Shown: piece after piece, positions 9,480 through 17,452 of the stretch
Numbering within the stretch: position 1 is the stretch's first letter
How the letters are laid out: the number at the start of each line of letters is the position of its first letter
Source of the DNA: Neobacillus cucumis
GTDB lineage: Bacteria > Bacillota > Bacilli > Bacillales_B > DSM-18226
Reading direction: 5' to 3'
Assembly (NCBI RefSeq): GCF_016107705.1
Contig: NZ_JAEHGC010000003.1
Coordinates: 372,001 to 436,000 of the forward strand
DNA length: 64,000 nucleotides
The notes under the pieces: model-generated
Database searches by the model: none
The model's input: only the letters and a program-made list of their open reading frames with translations
Told to the model about the DNA's origin: nothing
Translations under genes and position numbers: made by a program

Positions 9480-10958
9480 ATGGGGTTTGATTTTGCTATG
9501 GAAATAAATATTCAACACAAAATTAAAACTGCAAAGGAGTACATGAAAAAAAAGGACTTTAAAAACGCGGTACCCTATTTGCAGTCTATACTGGAATACC
9601 AAAAAAACCTCTTTAATGAGGCCTTGTTTATTAAAGTTTCAAGAAGATACAAACAGGAAAAAAGAACCTCGGATGCCATACAGGTGTTAGAAAACGGCTT
9701 ACAATTTTACCCTAACAGTCAAAAAATGAATCATGAACTAATAAAGCTAATTTTATTGACGATGAAATGGAATAAAGCTTACCACCTGGTTCGAAATAAA
9801 CAGAGAGAAATAAAGGGGATAAATGTTGCAAAAGTTTATTTCCAACTAGGTACAGCCTTCATAAAACTTGGTCAGTACAATCAAGCTGAGTCAATTCTCA
9901 AGGAAGGTATTGAAAAATACCCCCTGAATAACCAGTTATCAATTGAGTATGCAAAAATTGCGATAAAAAAAATGAATTGGTCTGAAGCAGAGGACAGATG
10001 GAGGAGCTTTTGTGACTCATTAAGTGACAAAATACCTGCAGATGTATATCTTGGTCGATCCATCACCAATCAAATACTTGGTAATAATCGATTTGCAGAA
10101 TCTTTATTTCATGAGTATTTAAAAAAACGGGAAAATGTCCATCAGCAGAAGGACTATAAAAAAGTTATCCTTTATGATAATGGGGAAAGCAGAATTGAAT
10201 TTTATAAAAAGCTTCACCCTTCAAATACAGTACTGTTGACGTTTGATTCCATTAATATGGTGTGGCATGAGGACCCTTTTGGTTTTAAATTTCTCCTAAA
10301 CCAAGGGGTAGACATTATTGCTTTAAGGAGACGGTCAAAAGAAAATAATCATCAAGACTTATCCAGGGAAGAATATCTTCAAACCGTTCATTCTCTTGTT
10401 AATACCTATAAAAAGAAAAAAGCCTATGGCTTTAGTTTGGGTGGATACACAAGCTTATATTACGGTGCAGGCTTAAATTGTGAGATTCTTTCATTATCGC
10501 CCAGACTTCCGGTCCACCCCTTTTATGGTGATACGCCAATTTCAGTTACAGAATTTAAGCATAGTCTTTCCCATCCAAAAAATCCAGAAATCACACCTCA
10601 TATCATTTATGATCCAAAAAATAGGATTGACCGAAGATATGTAGAAGAGGATTTAATGGTTTCCTACCCTAATGCCAATTTATATAAATGTCCATATGCC
10701 GGACATAGAACAGCGCCATATTTTCACCAGATGGGTGTTTTGAAGGAACTTGTAAAAAACTTTCTAAACGAAAATGAACTACTCACATTTGATCGAAAAT
10801 TACGTTGGAAATCCCATCAATACTTAAGAGTTTTAGGGTCTGAATGTCTCAATAGAAATAAATCAAATTGGGCATTAAAGCTTGCTGAGGCTGCTTTAGA
10901 GCTTGAACCAAACGATGAAAGGTCAGCCAAGTTGAAAAGAAGGTTGTTGAAAGACTAG
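9480..10958 (+). CDS. TPR protein with C-terminal alpha/beta-hydrolase domain
   Basis: A 492-residue cytoplasmic protein with no signal peptide. Residues about 10-220 contain tetratricopeptide-like helical repeats (AESILKEGIEKYP is typical) and a final repeat occupies about 445-490. Between them lies an alpha/beta-hydrolase-like domain with a nucleophile elbow GFSLGG (Ser319), a likely catalytic His409 in AGHRT, and candidate acids in YDPKN/IDRRY. It may be an esterase or deacylase acting on a polysaccharide intermediate, inferred only from its place beside the CDP-glycerol polymerase. AGAGGG lies ten bases before the ATG; a second in-frame ATG (residue 7) is possible. The true substrate is unknown. 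Confidence 0.7.
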   Translation: MGFDFAMEINIQHKIKTAKEYMKKKDFKNAVPYLQSILEYQKNLFNEALFIKVSRRYKQEKRTSDAIQVLENGLQFYPNSQKMNHELIKLILLTMKWNKAYHLVRNKQREIKGINVAKVYFQLGTAFIKLGQYNQAESILKEGIEKYPLNNQLSIEYAKIAIKKMNWSEAEDRWRSFCDSLSDKIPADVYLGRSITNQILGNNRFAESLFHEYLKKRENVHQQKDYKKVILYDNGESRIEFYKKLHPSNTVLLTFDSINMVWHEDPFGFKFLLNQGVDIIALRRRSKENNHQDLSREEYLQTVHSLVNTYKKKKAYGFSLGGYTSLYYGAGLNCEILSLSPRLPVHPFYGDTPISVTEFKHSLSHPKNPEITPHIIYDPKNRIDRRYVEEDLMVSYPNANLYKCPYAGHRTAPYFHQMGVLKELVKNFLNENELLTFDRKLRWKSHQYLRVLGSECLNRNKSNWALKLAEAALELEPNDERSAKLKRRLLKD

Positions 10959-11004
10959 ATAGCCACAAGAAAGAGATTTTTATAACTGGTCATCATTCTT
11001 AACA

Positions 11005-11038
11005 AAGAAACGGGTTTGCTTTTACAAACCCGTTTCTT
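11005..11038. terminator. Bidirectional terminator
   Basis: A perfect 14-bp stem (AAGAAACGGGTTTG and its complement) sits between two convergent genes and can terminate both. Confidence 0.85.
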
Positions 11039-11044
11039 CCTTTA

Positions 11045-12643
11045 TTAATAATAAATTAATTTAAGTACCACTTTTCCCTTTTTATCAATGAATCCTGTTT
11101 TTCCATCCTTTTTGACGTAAACAAGTCCCTCACGGAACTGTCCCACAAGGTCATATTGAGGTTTGATCACGATATTTCCCTTGTCGTTAACAAAACCGTA
11201 TTTCCCTTTATAATTAATCGCTGCTAAATAATAATTTTGCTTATAGAACAGGTCGATATCATTATATTTTGGTTTTAACAAGACTTTTCCCGATGCGCTA
11301 AGCAATCCGTATTTGCCGCTTACCTCCACCCGAATGAGACCCTTATGCTCATAAGGAACAAGACGGTCATAATTGGCCTTAATGATCACCTTGCCTTTAC
11401 GATTAAGGGCGCCTTCTTTGTTGTTTTCTTTAAAAATAACAAAATCACCGCTAAATTCACCATCCGCATAGGTTGGGAGTTTTAGATAATTATATTTTGG
11501 CTCCACGACTACTTTCCCATCGACAGTGATAAAGCCATATTTTTGATCTTTATAGATAATGGCTAGGCCATATTTGTTAAACGAACCAATCCAGTCATAG
11601 GTAAAATCAACCAAAACTTTCCCCTGTGTATCTATGACCCCATATTTACCGTTTTTAATCACTACTGCAGCTTTTTGCCAAAATTCTGGTGTATCATTTT
11701 CCATTGCATACTCTGTTTCGAACTGCGCCGGGATGACCATTTTCCCTGTTTTAGACAAATACCCTATCTTCCCATCCTGGACCACTGTTGCCAGACTATT
11801 TCTAAACACATAAACAGAGTCGAAAATGGGTTCAGAAATTATCGTTCCATTCGATCTTATAAATCCTGATTTACCATTTAAAACAATTTCAGCAGCCCCG
11901 TTGAAAAATGAACCAATCCGATCATATTTAGGCTCGACAATAATTTTTCCTTTTGTGTCGATCAGGCCGGTTTTTCCGTTCAACTTGATGCGGGCGAGTC
12001 CATGCTCAAATGATCCGATAGTTTGATAGGTTGGTTCTACGATCACCTTTCCCTGTTTATCGAGCAAGCCATATTTTTTATTCTGACAGATGGTGATCAC
12101 ACCGCCAGTGATATAATTGATTTTCTCGTAAGTTGCCGGAAGGATAATTTTCCCTTTGCTGCTTATGACTCCGTACTTACCATTAATTATAAAATAGGCG
12201 ATACCACTATTAAAATTACTGATTTCATCATATTTTGGTTTTACTATCGTTTTACCGCTAGTACTGATAAAGCCATATTTTTTATTTATAACGACAAGGA
12301 TTGGACTTTCAAAGCCCACATCGGCGTAATTATACTGAGGCTTCACCAATACTTTACCTTTTTGATTGATAAAACCGTAAAGATTATTCTTTTTTACCCG
12401 GATTAAATTGGTGCGTTTTGACTGATCAATCTGCTGATAAATGGGCTGAACTACAACTTTCCCTTTTTTATCCATCATGCCATACTTCTTATTTTGCTTG
12501 AATGTGACTAAACCGTTAATAAATTCGTATTTTAGTATCTTTTTGCTACCTGCTGCTAAAGTGCACTGTTGAAATGTACCAAACAACAAACCAAACACAA
12601 TAGCCATGCACAGTCCAAATTTTATGTATTTTTTCATCTTCAA
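11045..12643 (-). CDS. Secreted WG-repeat protein
   Basis: A 532-residue protein with an N-terminal signal peptide (residues about 1-31) and a body made wholly of WG-type repeats of about 40 residues. Each repeat has the pattern KYGxx(D/N)xxGKxxxxPxYD, roughly a dozen in all. WG repeats form beta-rich structures found in exported and surface proteins, and their binding partners are mostly unknown. No catalytic motif or wall anchor is visible. GGGGGAG precedes the ATG. A structural or binding role at the cell surface is inferred from export and from its neighbours. Confidence 0.8.
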   Translation of the reverse strand: MKMKKYIKFGLCMAIVFGLLFGTFQQCTLAAGSKKILKYEFINGLVTFKQNKKYGMMDKKGKVVVQPIYQQIDQSKRTNLIRVKKNNLYGFINQKGKVLVKPQYNYADVGFESPILVVINKKYGFISTSGKTIVKPKYDEISNFNSGIAYFIINGKYGVISSKGKIILPATYEKINYITGGVITICQNKKYGLLDKQGKVIVEPTYQTIGSFEHGLARIKLNGKTGLIDTKGKIIVEPKYDRIGSFFNGAAEIVLNGKSGFIRSNGTIISEPIFDSVYVFRNSLATVVQDGKIGYLSKTGKMVIPAQFETEYAMENDTPEFWQKAAVVIKNGKYGVIDTQGKVLVDFTYDWIGSFNKYGLAIIYKDQKYGFITVDGKVVVEPKYNYLKLPTYADGEFSGDFVIFKENNKEGALNRKGKVIIKANYDRLVPYEHKGLIRVEVSGKYGLLSASGKVLLKPKYNDIDLFYKQNYYLAAINYKGKYGFVNDKGNIVIKPQYDLVGQFREGLVYVKKDGKTGFIDKKGKVVLKLIYY

Positions 12644-13023
12644 CTCCCCCTTTCCAATTACCTACATCATACCATACGCATCCAATATTATACTATATAG
12701 TAAATTTATGGTTTTTTAAAATAAAACGATTCCACTAACCATAACAAAAAGGCTAACTAATAGCTTTTATTAAAAGTTTACCTTTTTACATAGAATTTCA
12801 AATAACCCTTCTTAAACTATCCTGCCCCTTTAGTTGAATAACTTGTACAGGCAATAATAATTTTAAAATATTTTACACAAAAAGAAACCCGTCAAAAGCC
12901 GATGAGTTTCTTTCTGTTTTTATGCAATTCACTTGTCATTTTGTGCATTATTTTTGAAAAAGTACCTCAACACGGAACCCTTTACTCCCTGAAGATGGTT
13001 TATGATTATATTATGAGAATTAT
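12644..13023. other. Intergenic region
   Basis: An AT-rich gap with the presumed promoter of the WG-repeat gene at its left and a terminator at 12881-12913. No further gene or repeat was recognised. Confidence 0.5.
12881..12913 (-). terminator. Terminator of the BLIP-like protein gene
   Basis: A roughly 12-bp imperfect stem beginning AAGAAACCCGTC on the plus strand, with its partner ending GATGAGTTTCTT, is followed by TTTCTTTTTG on the minus strand. It lies about 110 bp beyond the stop codon. Confidence 0.65.
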
Positions 13024-13875
13024 TTAATATAAGCCAGATTGATGTTTAAAGACCAGCTTTCCATCCTTAAAGTCCAATAAAACCCATTTCCAAATCCAAT
13101 TATTATCTTTTACTACATCATATTCCCATTCATAACTTTTATAAGAATGACCATCTTTTGAGCTTTTAGAAGTTAAAATCATTTTTTCACCTGTAAGTGT
13201 TACCACAGCATTATAAGACATTCCAAAAGTCATTCCATCTCTAAGAAGGTTATACTCTTCTAAAGTAATCCCGTTTTTGACAGGTGTAAAAAAGTATCCC
13301 GTTCTTTTCTTTGTGTACTTTTTCCAAAAATAAGAAGTGTAACCTTTAACGTATTTAGATGGAACGTATATGGTTGCAGTCTTTGTTTGTTTTATCCATT
13401 TGCCTTTTACTTTTACATAGTCAGTATACTTGAATGAGTCTTTGGTCCAATAAGTATTGATCTTTGTCATAACGTTGCCAGCAGGTACTTTTACATTAAC
13501 TGTTTTTCCTAGATAATTTTTAGCAGTTAGCTTAGAAGAGGTACTTGCAGTCTTATAAGCTTGTGTGCTTGTTGGTACTTTGTAAATTTTCTTTGCATCT
13601 TTGTCATAGTCTACGAAAGAGACAGTACCATATGAAATGTTATTGGTCATGGTAATAGTGCCTGTAAGAGTAGTGGATGTAGTTGTTTTTGCATTTATAG
13701 TATTACCTTTAGAATCTTGCACTTTGTAGTAACTGTTGTACCAAATATCCCCAAAGAAAGTTGAACCTACTGGTATTGTTACAGTTGCTGCTTCTGCTTT
13801 CTTAACAAATCCACCAAACATTCCACTAACTAAAACTCCAACTACTACTAAACTTGCAAATAATTTCTTATTCAT
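13024..13875 (-). CDS. Secreted protein with BLIP-like C-terminal domain
   Basis: A 283-residue exported protein with a clear signal peptide cut near AEA-A (residues 28-30). The middle is Thr-, Lys- and Tyr-rich with no recognised domain. The last 80 or so residues (from GITLEEYNLLRDGMTF) resemble the SmpA/BLIP-like fold, including the aromatic YEWEYD strand and the closing FKDGKLVFK hairpin. BLIP-type domains bind proteins, in the founding case class A beta-lactamases. It is the second gene downstream of a beta-lactamase-fold protein gene on the same strand, which makes a partnership worth considering, but the relation is inferred. Confidence 0.6.
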   Translation of the reverse strand: MNKKLFASLVVVGVLVSGMFGGFVKKAEAATVTIPVGSTFFGDIWYNSYYKVQDSKGNTINAKTTTSTTLTGTITMTNNISYGTVSFVDYDKDAKKIYKVPTSTQAYKTASTSSKLTAKNYLGKTVNVKVPAGNVMTKINTYWTKDSFKYTDYVKVKGKWIKQTKTATIYVPSKYVKGYTSYFWKKYTKKRTGYFFTPVKNGITLEEYNLLRDGMTFGMSYNAVVTLTGEKMILTSKSSKDGHSYKSYEWEYDVVKDNNWIWKWVLLDFKDGKLVFKHQSGLY

Positions 13876-13914
13876 TCCTTAACTTCCTTTTTATTAGTAT
13901 TTTTTATTACAGTT

Positions 13915-13946
13915 AGCTGGATGGACTTCATCCATTCCGGCCAGCT
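13915..13946 (-). terminator. Possible terminator of the deacetylase gene
   Basis: A stem AGCTGG / CCAGCT with an inner ATGGA / TCCAT stem lies just past the deacetylase stop codon. The asymmetric bulge and weak T-run lower confidence. Confidence 0.4.
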
Positions 13947-13973
13947 TTATCATCTTAATTACTTAAAATATTT

Positions 13974-14690
13974 TTAAAACCTCATATCTCCCCAAAAATT
14001 CATCACAATATGATGCTTTGGATTATAAACCGATAAGGTATAGCCTTTTTTTCGAAGATAGTCGATAATGATCGGCAGCTGCTGTGCAGTCCCTCTTGAA
14101 TCGTGGAACAGGATGACAATCGGACCTTTTTTACCGGCAAGTCCTGATTTCACCCTCGAAGTGATGGTGCCAGGACTTGTTCTATTATACTTCCAATCTA
14201 GCGTATCAATATTCCAATCCCACATTTTAAAGCCCTTTACAGCCAAGGCATCCCGGAAGGGCATTGTCATATAAGGCTTGCTTCCATACGGAACTCTTGT
14301 AAGATGGCTATTAAAATGGGCAACCTTTAGCAGAGTCTGTCTTGTCTTTTCCATTTCAATCGCAACATTTTTAGAACTGCCTCGATAGAGTTTTGTTATG
14401 CTATGGGATACACTGTGCAGCCCCGGATAATTGCCTTCGTTAATGATGCGTTTTACGGTTTTAGGATTCCGTTTAATATTTCCTTCAATCAAAAAGAAAG
14501 TGGCATAAGCTTTTTTCCTCTTTAAAATATCAAGAATTTTAGGAGTATACTGGTTGGGTCCATCATCAAAGGTTAGATAGACAACCTTACTAGAATGATG
14601 TTCAGCTGCATACGAAACAGGAGTAGAAAAAAATTCCTTACTCAATATCAGTAGTATGGCAAACAGAACCGATGAAGACCTTTTAACCAT
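13974..14690 (-). CDS. Polysaccharide deacetylase (NodB/CE4 family)
   Basis: A 238-residue exported enzyme that should remove N-acetyl groups from wall glycans, probably GlcNAc or MurNAc of peptidoglycan. A signal peptide covers about residues 1-29. All CE4 motifs are visible: TFDDGP (Asp42/Asp43), the metal-binding HSVSH pair (His92, His96), RVPY with Arg132, DWNIDTLDW, and the LFHDS histidine 196. The normal GN(H/Y)T-type loop before the HxxxH pair is altered to GNYPG. The gene stands alone between two other exported wall-protein genes. Exact substrate cannot be assigned. Confidence 0.88.
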   Translation of the reverse strand: MVKRSSSVLFAILLILSKEFFSTPVSYAAEHHSSKVVYLTFDDGPNQYTPKILDILKRKKAYATFFLIEGNIKRNPKTVKRIINEGNYPGLHSVSHSITKLYRGSSKNVAIEMEKTRQTLLKVAHFNSHLTRVPYGSKPYMTMPFRDALAVKGFKMWDWNIDTLDWKYNRTSPGTITSRVKSGLAGKKGPIVILFHDSRGTAQQLPIIIDYLRKKGYTLSVYNPKHHIVMNFWGDMRF

Positions 14691-14792
14691 GGTCCTTCCC
14701 CCTCATAAGTCATATACTCCTATTTTTATGTTCTTGATTCCACTATTAGCAGTGCCTGCTTGCTTCTTTTTAAAGGAATACTAGGACTAGTT

Positions 14793-16079
14793 TCATTTAC
14801 TTATTGCTGGAGCAACAGTTACATCTTTGCTTGCTATATACCCCACTCTTCCGCCTAGGTCAATCATGTAAACATTGTTTTCCAGTCTAGAAAAATAGCA
14901 TTCTTGACCCTTTTTCAGGACACCGATAACCTTGCCGCCAGTTGGCTGGCTGAGAACATTTACATCTTGATTCATTTCAATGGTCCCTGCCTTTTGGGAA
15001 GATGTGGTCCAATTCAATTTAATTGGAATTTTGATTGCTGTTACCGACTTCTTCTCGATATATCCTGTTCCTGTGCCAAATTTGATTCCGTACCAAGAAC
15101 CTTGATTAGAAGTAATCTTAAAGGTTTCAGCTTTTTTCAGTTTGCCGATTGCAGTTGTTTTTGACCTTTTTTGGTAGACCGTAACATCTGTTTTACTCTT
15201 AAAATATTTCACAGCTGTTTTTGCTTTGTGATACTTATAAACAATTTTGGCAAGATCGGCTATTACTCTTTGAGATTTTTCATAGGAAATATTTTTTGTC
15301 ATTATGGCTAACGTAAAGGGCTGCTGATGATAGACAATCGCCACATCGTTATATACCTTATACATCGGGATCATGCCTACTTTATGGGCAATTGAAACTC
15401 CCTTGATCCCGCGTGGAATCGTTGTATTATAAATCGTCTTTTTCAAATATCCGACAAGCTCCTTGCCATATTTACTCTTATTCGAGAATTGGTAGAGCTC
15501 TTTAGCATAAATCTTTAAATCATTAGCAGAGGTTAAATTTTGTCCATTTGGATAGGTATATTTACCGCCAAGGCTTTTCATATATTTAATAAAATTCCCC
15601 TGGCCGACCCGTTCCTTTAACATAATAAAAGCAATATTATCGCTGTAGATAATCGCTTTTTTAACTAGGTCACGAATTGTGTAACGGGTTCCCACCTTTT
15701 GATATTGAATCACGCCGCTACCACCATAATAATGATGCTTTTTGTATGTCAGCTTTTGATTTAGGTTGATTTTTCCTTTAGATGCCTGCTCCATGATATA
15801 GAGGGTGAGCGGAAGTTTAATCGTACTGGCGGCCCGGCCGCTTGTTTTCCCTCTAATTTGCAAGCTGTCACCCGTTATTAAATCTTGGTATTGAAGGGTC
15901 ACTGTCCCTCCAGCCTTTTTTATGTATCGATTTAATTCTGCTGCTGCCTTTTTTGAAAAATCCTTCTGGGCAGTTAATTCTGCCGCACTTGCGCGTTGAG
16001 CTGGCAGCATTAAAGCAGCAATCATGAATATGGCTATAATTCCTTTTAAAAAACGTCCTATCTTCAACCTTTTCCTCAT
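14793..16079 (-). CDS. Class A beta-lactamase-fold serine hydrolase with SH3 domains
   Basis: A 428-residue exported protein with a signal peptide ending near ASA-A (about 32). The serine hydrolase domain keeps the beta-lactamase/transpeptidase triad motifs: STIK (Ser85, Lys88), SDN (146-148) and KVG (233-235). Two SH3-like domains follow at about 310-355 and 365-420 and should target it to the wall. The SH3 tails and the wall-enzyme neighbourhood favour a peptidoglycan-related peptidase over an antibiotic resistance enzyme, but beta-lactamase activity cannot be excluded. It precedes the deacetylase gene by about 100 bp on the same strand. Confidence 0.78.
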   Translation of the reverse strand: MRKRLKIGRFLKGIIAIFMIAALMLPAQRASAAELTAQKDFSKKAAAELNRYIKKAGGTVTLQYQDLITGDSLQIRGKTSGRAASTIKLPLTLYIMEQASKGKINLNQKLTYKKHHYYGGSGVIQYQKVGTRYTIRDLVKKAIIYSDNIAFIMLKERVGQGNFIKYMKSLGGKYTYPNGQNLTSANDLKIYAKELYQFSNKSKYGKELVGYLKKTIYNTTIPRGIKGVSIAHKVGMIPMYKVYNDVAIVYHQQPFTLAIMTKNISYEKSQRVIADLAKIVYKYHKAKTAVKYFKSKTDVTVYQKRSKTTAIGKLKKAETFKITSNQGSWYGIKFGTGTGYIEKKSVTAIKIPIKLNWTTSSQKAGTIEMNQDVNVLSQPTGGKVIGVLKKGQECYFSRLENNVYMIDLGGRVGYIASKDVTVAPAISK

Positions 16080-16182
16080 CCTTTCTATAGTCTATATACA
16101 CTATAATTCTATCAAAAATATCCATATATTAGTATAGTCTACTCAGAATCAATTCGAAGGCGAACAAAAACGGCAGTAAAAA

Positions 16183-16216
16183 AGGGCGCCCCAAAACAAT
16201 CATTTTGGAACACCCT
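16183..16216 (-). terminator. Terminator of galE
   Basis: An imperfect stem AGGGTGTTCCAAAA / TTTTGGGGCGCCCT followed by TTTTTT on the minus strand lies about 30 bp past the galE stop. Confidence 0.85.
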
Positions 16217-16248
16217 AATGTTGATTTAGTTATAAAAGTTTAACCTAA

Positions 16249-17262
16249 TTAAATATCATACCCATTCGGATTTTTCGATTGCCAATTCCATGTATCTCGA
16301 CACATTTCTTCTAAGTCTTTTTCTGCTGTCCAGCCAAGTACTTTTTCTGCTTTTTCAGGATTTGCGTAGCAGACCCCAATATCCCCAGGACGCCGGTCGG
16401 TAATTGAATAAGGAATCTCTTGGGCAGTAACCTTTTTAAAAGTATTCACGATATCTAGAACACTATATCCGGTCCCTGTACCTAAATTAAAAGTTTCGAT
16501 TCCTTCATTTTGATCCAAGTATTGTAGAGCCTTCAGATGCCCCTTTACAAGGTCAACCACATGAATATAATCTCTGACTCCTGTGCCATCGTGCGTTTCA
16601 TAATCATTACCGAAAACGGAAAGCCTTTCTCTTTTTCCTACAGCAACCTGTGAAATATATGGCATTAAATTATTCGGAATCCCACTTGGGTTTTCTCCAA
16701 TTCTGCCGCTCTCATGTGCACCAATCGGGTTAAAGTATCGCAATAAAGCAATTCTCCAGGTAGAATCAGAAACATTTAAATCCCTTAAAATCTCCTCGAT
16801 CATTAATTTGGTCCGTCCATATGGGTTGGTTGCATTTAAACGAGCGGATTCATCGATCGGTACTCTCTCCGGGTTCCCATAAACTGTGGCTGATGAGCTA
16901 AAAACTAGTTTCTTCACATTATGTTTTGCCATAGTTTCACATAGATTAATTGTGCCGACTATATTATTATTGTAATACTTTAATGGAATTTCGACTGATT
17001 CTCCAACTGCTTTTAACCCGGCAAAATGCATAACTGCATCAAAATTGTAATTACTAAATAGTTGATCAAGAGCATCGCGATCCAAAATGTCAACTTCACA
17101 AAAAGGAAAATCTCTTCCTGTCAGTTCTTTAATACGATTGATTGATTCCTTTTGACTGTTGGACAAATTGTCCAGAATTACAATATCGTATCCATTTTCC
17201 AAAAGTTCAACAGCAGCGTGACTTCCTATATATCCCGCTCCTCCAGTAACTAAAATCGTCAT
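16249..17262 (-). CDS. galE: UDP-glucose 4-epimerase
   Basis: This cytoplasmic NAD-dependent enzyme interconverts UDP-glucose and UDP-galactose (some forms also the GlcNAc/GalNAc pair), supplying sugars for surface polymers. The NAD motif GGAGYIGSH is at residues 6-14, SSSATVYG carries the catalytic Ser/Thr, and NPYGRTK holds the YxxxK pair. The 337-residue length is standard. The ATG at 17262 is chosen because GAGGTG lies seven bases upstream; an earlier ATG at 17298 would add twelve residues not seen in the family. It is monocistronic with a strong terminator. Confidence 0.95.
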   Translation of the reverse strand: MTILVTGGAGYIGSHAAVELLENGYDIVILDNLSNSQKESINRIKELTGRDFPFCEVDILDRDALDQLFSNYNFDAVMHFAGLKAVGESVEIPLKYYNNNIVGTINLCETMAKHNVKKLVFSSSATVYGNPERVPIDESARLNATNPYGRTKLMIEEILRDLNVSDSTWRIALLRYFNPIGAHESGRIGENPSGIPNNLMPYISQVAVGKRERLSVFGNDYETHDGTGVRDYIHVVDLVKGHLKALQYLDQNEGIETFNLGTGTGYSVLDIVNTFKKVTAQEIPYSITDRRPGDIGVCYANPEKAEKVLGWTAEKDLEEMCRDTWNWQSKNPNGYDI

Positions 17263-17430
17263 AAAAAACACCTCACTATAAAAAGTAACGACACTCATAA
17301 TTAAATATTCACAAAAAGGATCTATTTATCCATTAAATTCAAATTACTATATTGATTTTAACCTTAATAGATTTAGTATAGCAATTATCTTTTACATTTA
17401 CCTGAATTTTACTAACAAAAAAACAAAGAA

Positions 17431-17446
17431 GTGCCCGATGGACACC
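17431..17446 (-). terminator. Terminator of the PPC/triple-tyrosine protein gene
   Basis: A stem GTGTCC / GGGCAC around ATC, followed by CTTCTTTGTTTTTTTG on the minus strand, lies just beyond the stop codon. Confidence 0.65.
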
Positions 17447-17452
17447 CTTTGG

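Noticed and set aside
14793..16079. Beta-lactamase-fold gene considered as an antibiotic resistance gene
   Set aside because: The SH3 tails, the KVG triad and the wall-enzyme neighbourhood point to a chromosomal wall protein; resistance cannot be claimed from sequence.
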